NCBI GenBank assembly: GCA_016296985.1
Contig: JAEDHM010000073.1
Span: 1 to 7,384 of the forward strand
DNA from: Clostridia bacterium
GTDB taxonomy: Bacteria; Bacillota; Clostridia; Christensenellales; CAG-1252
DNA: 7,384 bases
Reading direction: 5' to 3'
Below are positions 5,834 to 7,384 of this stretch, piece after piece. A program made the position numbers and the translations under genes. How positions within the stretch are numbered: position 1 is the first letter of the stretch; the number at the start of each line of letters is the position of its first letter. The notes beneath the pieces are model-generated. The model did no database searches. It was not told the origin of the DNA and was given only the letters and a program-made list of their open reading frames with translations.

Positions 5834-6340
5834 ATGCAACTTAAAATTTCACAAAGATTTTTCTCGATTGGCGATAAGTTTAATATCGTAGATCAAAATG
5901 ATCAACCTGCTTTTTTAGCAAGAGAAACTTTATTTAGATTTAGGTCTAATTGTACTTTGTATGATTTAGACGGTAGAGAATTGTATACCCTCGAGTATAA
6001 ATTCTTATCCCCCTTTGGCGGTTGTTTTATCAGAACTTTCGACTCTGACGTTGGCATGATGGACGGAAGATTCCACAAACCTTTTGTTCAAAAATGGCGT
6101 TTCGAACTTGAGGGTAAAAAGTATATTTTACGTAGTGGCGGATATAAGTGTAAAATTTTCGAAGCTGACGCAAACTGGAAGTACGTTGATAAATCTAATC
6201 CTATAGCAATAATAAAGAAAAAAGTCTTAAAACTTGCTGATACGTATATCGTCGAATTTGACGAAGCTACACTCCCCCGTCACATGGCTGCATTAATGGG
6301 CTTGTGGATGGATTCAAGATTCCATAAAGAAAAACATTAA
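5834..6340 (+). CDS. LURP-one-related (tubby/scramblase-like) domain protein
   Basis: A 168-residue single-domain protein that reads as a LURP-one-related (LOR) protein, a beta-barrel around a central C-terminal helix related to tubby and phospholipid scramblases (YxjI-like in Firmicutes). Visible features are the start MQLKISQRFFSIGDKFNIVD, alternating short strands such as CTLYDLDGRELYTLEYK (40-56), KWRFELEGKKYILR (87-100) and YIVEFDE (138-144), and a closing helix RHMAALMGLWMD (149-160). No signal peptide or membrane segment is seen. AAGGAGGG (5819-5826) is a strong ribosome site 7 bases before the ATG. It lies 26 bp behind the LexA-like gene with no terminator between, so the two are probably co-transcribed; a terminator follows. 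The biochemical function of bacterial LOR proteins is largely unknown; no role is assigned here. Confidence 0.75.
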   Translation: MQLKISQRFFSIGDKFNIVDQNDQPAFLARETLFRFRSNCTLYDLDGRELYTLEYKFLSPFGGCFIRTFDSDVGMMDGRFHKPFVQKWRFELEGKKYILRSGGYKCKIFEADANWKYVDKSNPIAIIKKKVLKLADTYIVEFDEATLPRHMAALMGLWMDSRFHKEKH

Positions 6341-6344
6341 TATT

Positions 6345-6369
6345 AAACGGCAACCGAGGTTGCCGTTTT
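6345..6369 (+). terminator. Intrinsic terminator after the LURP-one-like gene
   Basis: AAACGGCAAC (6345-6354) and GTTGCCGTTT (6359-6368) form a perfect 10-bp stem with a CGAG loop and end in TTTT (6366-6369), with more T after one C. It ends the LexA-like/LOR unit. Confidence 0.88.
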
Positions 6370-6446
6370 CTTATCTTGTAATTATTATTTTGTTCTAGTA
6401 TTCTAGATTATTTGTATATTATATAAATTCAATATTTATATAAGTG

Positions 6447-6475
6447 TTGACAATTTGTGATTGTAATGCTAAAAT
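6447..6475 (+). promoter_or_regulatory. Promoter of the SCIFF peptide gene
   Basis: TTGACA (6447-6452), 17-bp spacer, TAAAAT (6470-6475), with TGC directly before the -10 (extended -10). The transcript should begin near 6482, giving a leader of about 28 bases. The frame of the peptide is open back to a GTG at 6444, but this promoter lies downstream of it. The rest of the gap 6370-6446 is AT-rich with no clear further feature. Confidence 0.8.
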
Positions 6476-6493
6476 ACAAATAATACGATATCT

Positions 6494-6501
6494 ACGGAGG
6501 G
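6494..6501 (+). promoter_or_regulatory. Ribosome binding site of the SCIFF precursor
   Basis: ACGGAGGG lies 8 bases before ATG 6510. It fixes the start at the MKHI sequence typical of SCIFF precursors. Confidence 0.85.
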
Positions 6502-6509
6502 TTTACACA

Positions 6510-6662
6510 ATGAAGCATATCGAAACATTAAACACTCGTAACTTTTGCGAAAAGAACGGTGGTTGCGGCGAATGTCAAACATCTTGCCAATCCGCTTGTA
6601 AAACAAGTTGCGGAATCGCAAACCAAAAGTGCGAAAACACCGAAAACAAGAAAAGCGAGTAA
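6510..6662 (+). CDS. scfA: SCIFF ranthipeptide precursor
   Basis: A 50-residue Cys-rich precursor of the SCIFF family ('six Cys in forty-five residues'), a ribosomally made peptide whose cysteines are joined by a radical SAM enzyme to non-alpha carbons through thioether bonds. The diagnostic start MKHIETLNTR serves as leader, and the core GGCGECQTSCQSACKTSCG (17-35) is near the family standard. Cysteines are at 13, 19, 22, 26, 30, 34 and 41: seven rather than the six of the family name. Those from 19 to 34 are spaced 3 to 4 residues apart, and a charged tail (NTENKKSE) follows. Its maturase begins 50 bp downstream behind a terminator. The locus is conserved in Clostridia; the physiological role of the product is unknown. 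Confidence 0.95.
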   Translation: MKHIETLNTRNFCEKNGGCGECQTSCQSACKTSCGIANQKCENTENKKSE

Positions 6663-6673
6663 TTAAAGAATTT

Positions 6674-6699
6674 GGGTTGTCGCATTGACAACCCTTTTT
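6674..6699 (+). terminator. Intrinsic terminator between precursor and maturase
   Basis: GGGTTGTC (6674-6681) pairs with GACAACCC (6687-6694) across a GCATT loop, followed by TTTTT (6695-6699). No new promoter is apparent in the 13 bases before the next ATG, so the maturase is probably expressed by partial read-through, giving more peptide mRNA than enzyme mRNA. Confidence 0.85.
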
Positions 6700-6712
6700 C
6701 ATAAGGAGATTT

Positions 6713-7384
6713 ATGGTTCATCAATTTAAACTTGGCGGATATAATATAGTCGTTGACGTTGCATCGGGCTCTGTTCACGTTGTTGACGATATTGCTTACG
6801 ACGTTATTTCCTCATATCAAAAGCACAGCAAAAAAGAAATTTTCTCAATAATTAAAGATAAGTATTTGCAACCCGGTGAAAGTTTATCCGAGGTTGAAGA
6901 ATGCTATTCTCAAATACAGTCTTTGGTTGATTGTGGAAAACTTTTCTCAGAAGACAATTTCAAAAATATTGCCGGAAAACTCAAGAATAAAAGCAAAGGA
7001 ATAATCAAAGCATTATGCTTACACGTTGCTCATACGTGCAATCTGAATTGTTCTTATTGCTTTGCAAGTCAAGGCAATTATCATGGAGAAAGGGCTATTA
7101 TGTCACTAGAAGTTGGCAAACGTGCTCTCGATTTTTTGATTGAAAACTCGGGCACTCGCCATAATTTAGAAGTTGACTTTTTTGGTGGCGAGCCCCTTCT
7201 TAACCTTGATATGATCAAAGAGCTTGTTGCTTATGCAAGATCCCTAGAAAAAATTCACAATAAAAACTTCAGATTTACCCTTACTACTAACGGTGTTTTA
7301 GTTGACGACGACTTGATTGATTTTTGCAACAAGGAAATGAGCAACGTCGTACTGAGTTTGGATGGGCGTAAAGAAGTTCACGAT
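6713..7384 (+). CDS. scfB: Radical SAM SCIFF peptide maturase, 5' part
   Basis: This is the thioether-forming enzyme that modifies the adjacent SCIFF precursor, a radical SAM protein of the SPASM/twitch class. The window holds its first 224 residues and ends in open frame; family members are roughly twice as long, so the auxiliary Fe-S domain is missing here. Residues 1-85 (MVHQFKLGGYNIVVDVASGS, VVDDIAYDVI) fit the N-terminal peptide-recognition (RRE, PqqD-like) domain. The radical SAM cluster motif is Cys109-x3-Cys113-x2-Cys116 (CNLNCSYC). FFGGEPLL (156-163) is the SAM-binding GGE motif, with TLTTNG (189-194) and SLDG (215-218) as later barrel strands. AAGGAG (6703-6708) sits 4 bases before the ATG. 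Confidence 0.95.
   Translation, partial: MVHQFKLGGYNIVVDVASGSVHVVDDIAYDVISSYQKHSKKEIFSIIKDKYLQPGESLSEVEECYSQIQSLVDCGKLFSEDNFKNIAGKLKNKSKGIIKALCLHVAHTCNLNCSYCFASQGNYHGERAIMSLEVGKRALDFLIENSGTRHNLEVDFFGGEPLLNLDMIKELVAYARSLEKIHNKNFRFTLTTNGVLVDDDLIDFCNKEMSNVVLSLDGRKEVHD

Noticed and set aside
2215..6368. Shared CGGCAA/TTGCCG stems of the terminators at 2215 and 6345 as a dispersed repeat
   Set aside because: Only the short stem core is shared; loops and flanks differ, so similar but independent terminators explain it.
6444..6509. Longer SCIFF precursor starting at GTG 6444
   Set aside because: The promoter (6447-6475) lies inside this extension, and the family start MKHI follows a strong ribosome site at 6510.
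6469..6778. Two minus-strand open frames opposite the SCIFF locus
   Set aside because: They run through the promoter, terminator and coding sequence of well-recognised plus-strand genes and have no family resemblance.

Overview
The window looks like chromosomal DNA of a low-GC Gram-positive bacterium of class Clostridia. The reasons are the AT-rich DNA, strong AGGAGG-type ribosome sites, consensus TTGACA-N17-TAtAAT promoters, the dnaX-ybaB-recR operon and a SCIFF peptide with its radical SAM maturase, a pair characteristic of Clostridia. I cannot name a genus.

Layout. Bases 1-2199 hold the 3' part of dnaX, then ybaB and recR, a tightly packed replication/repair operon closed by an intrinsic terminator (2215-2240). 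A long, probably bidirectional terminator (2249-2293) separates it from a convergent gene (2292-3665, minus strand). That gene encodes an unrecognised 457-residue protein with a winged-helix-like N-terminus, an acidic linker and four membrane helices; its promoter lies so close to the ATG that the mRNA should be leaderless. A divergent promoter (3776-3804) drives a complete tyrosine recombinase (3899-4954). Its 5' leader contains a perfect 14-bp inverted repeat around a 6-bp asymmetric centre.

Between the recombinase and the next gene lies the most striking non-coding structure: ten consecutive 16-bp units (4994-5153), in exact register, each a degenerate copy of the palindrome ATGTTTATATAAACAT. 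The array ends 4 bp before the -35 box of a LexA-like gene (5205-5807). This LexA-like protein keeps the winged-helix DNA-binding domain and the S24 fold, but the cleavage dipeptide, the catalytic serine and the catalytic lysine are all replaced. It therefore looks like a repressor that cannot cleave itself. It is probably co-transcribed with a LURP-one/tubby-like protein (5834-6340), after which there is a terminator.

The right end (6447-7384) is a SCIFF ranthipeptide locus: its own promoter, the Cys-rich precursor, an intrinsic terminator that probably sets the peptide-to-enzyme ratio, and the start of the radical SAM maturase, which runs off the window.

The part most likely to be undescribed is 3776-5807: a recombinase with a core-site-like repeat in its leader, a tandem dyad array, and a protease-dead LexA-like repressor. 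That these work together is inference from adjacency only.
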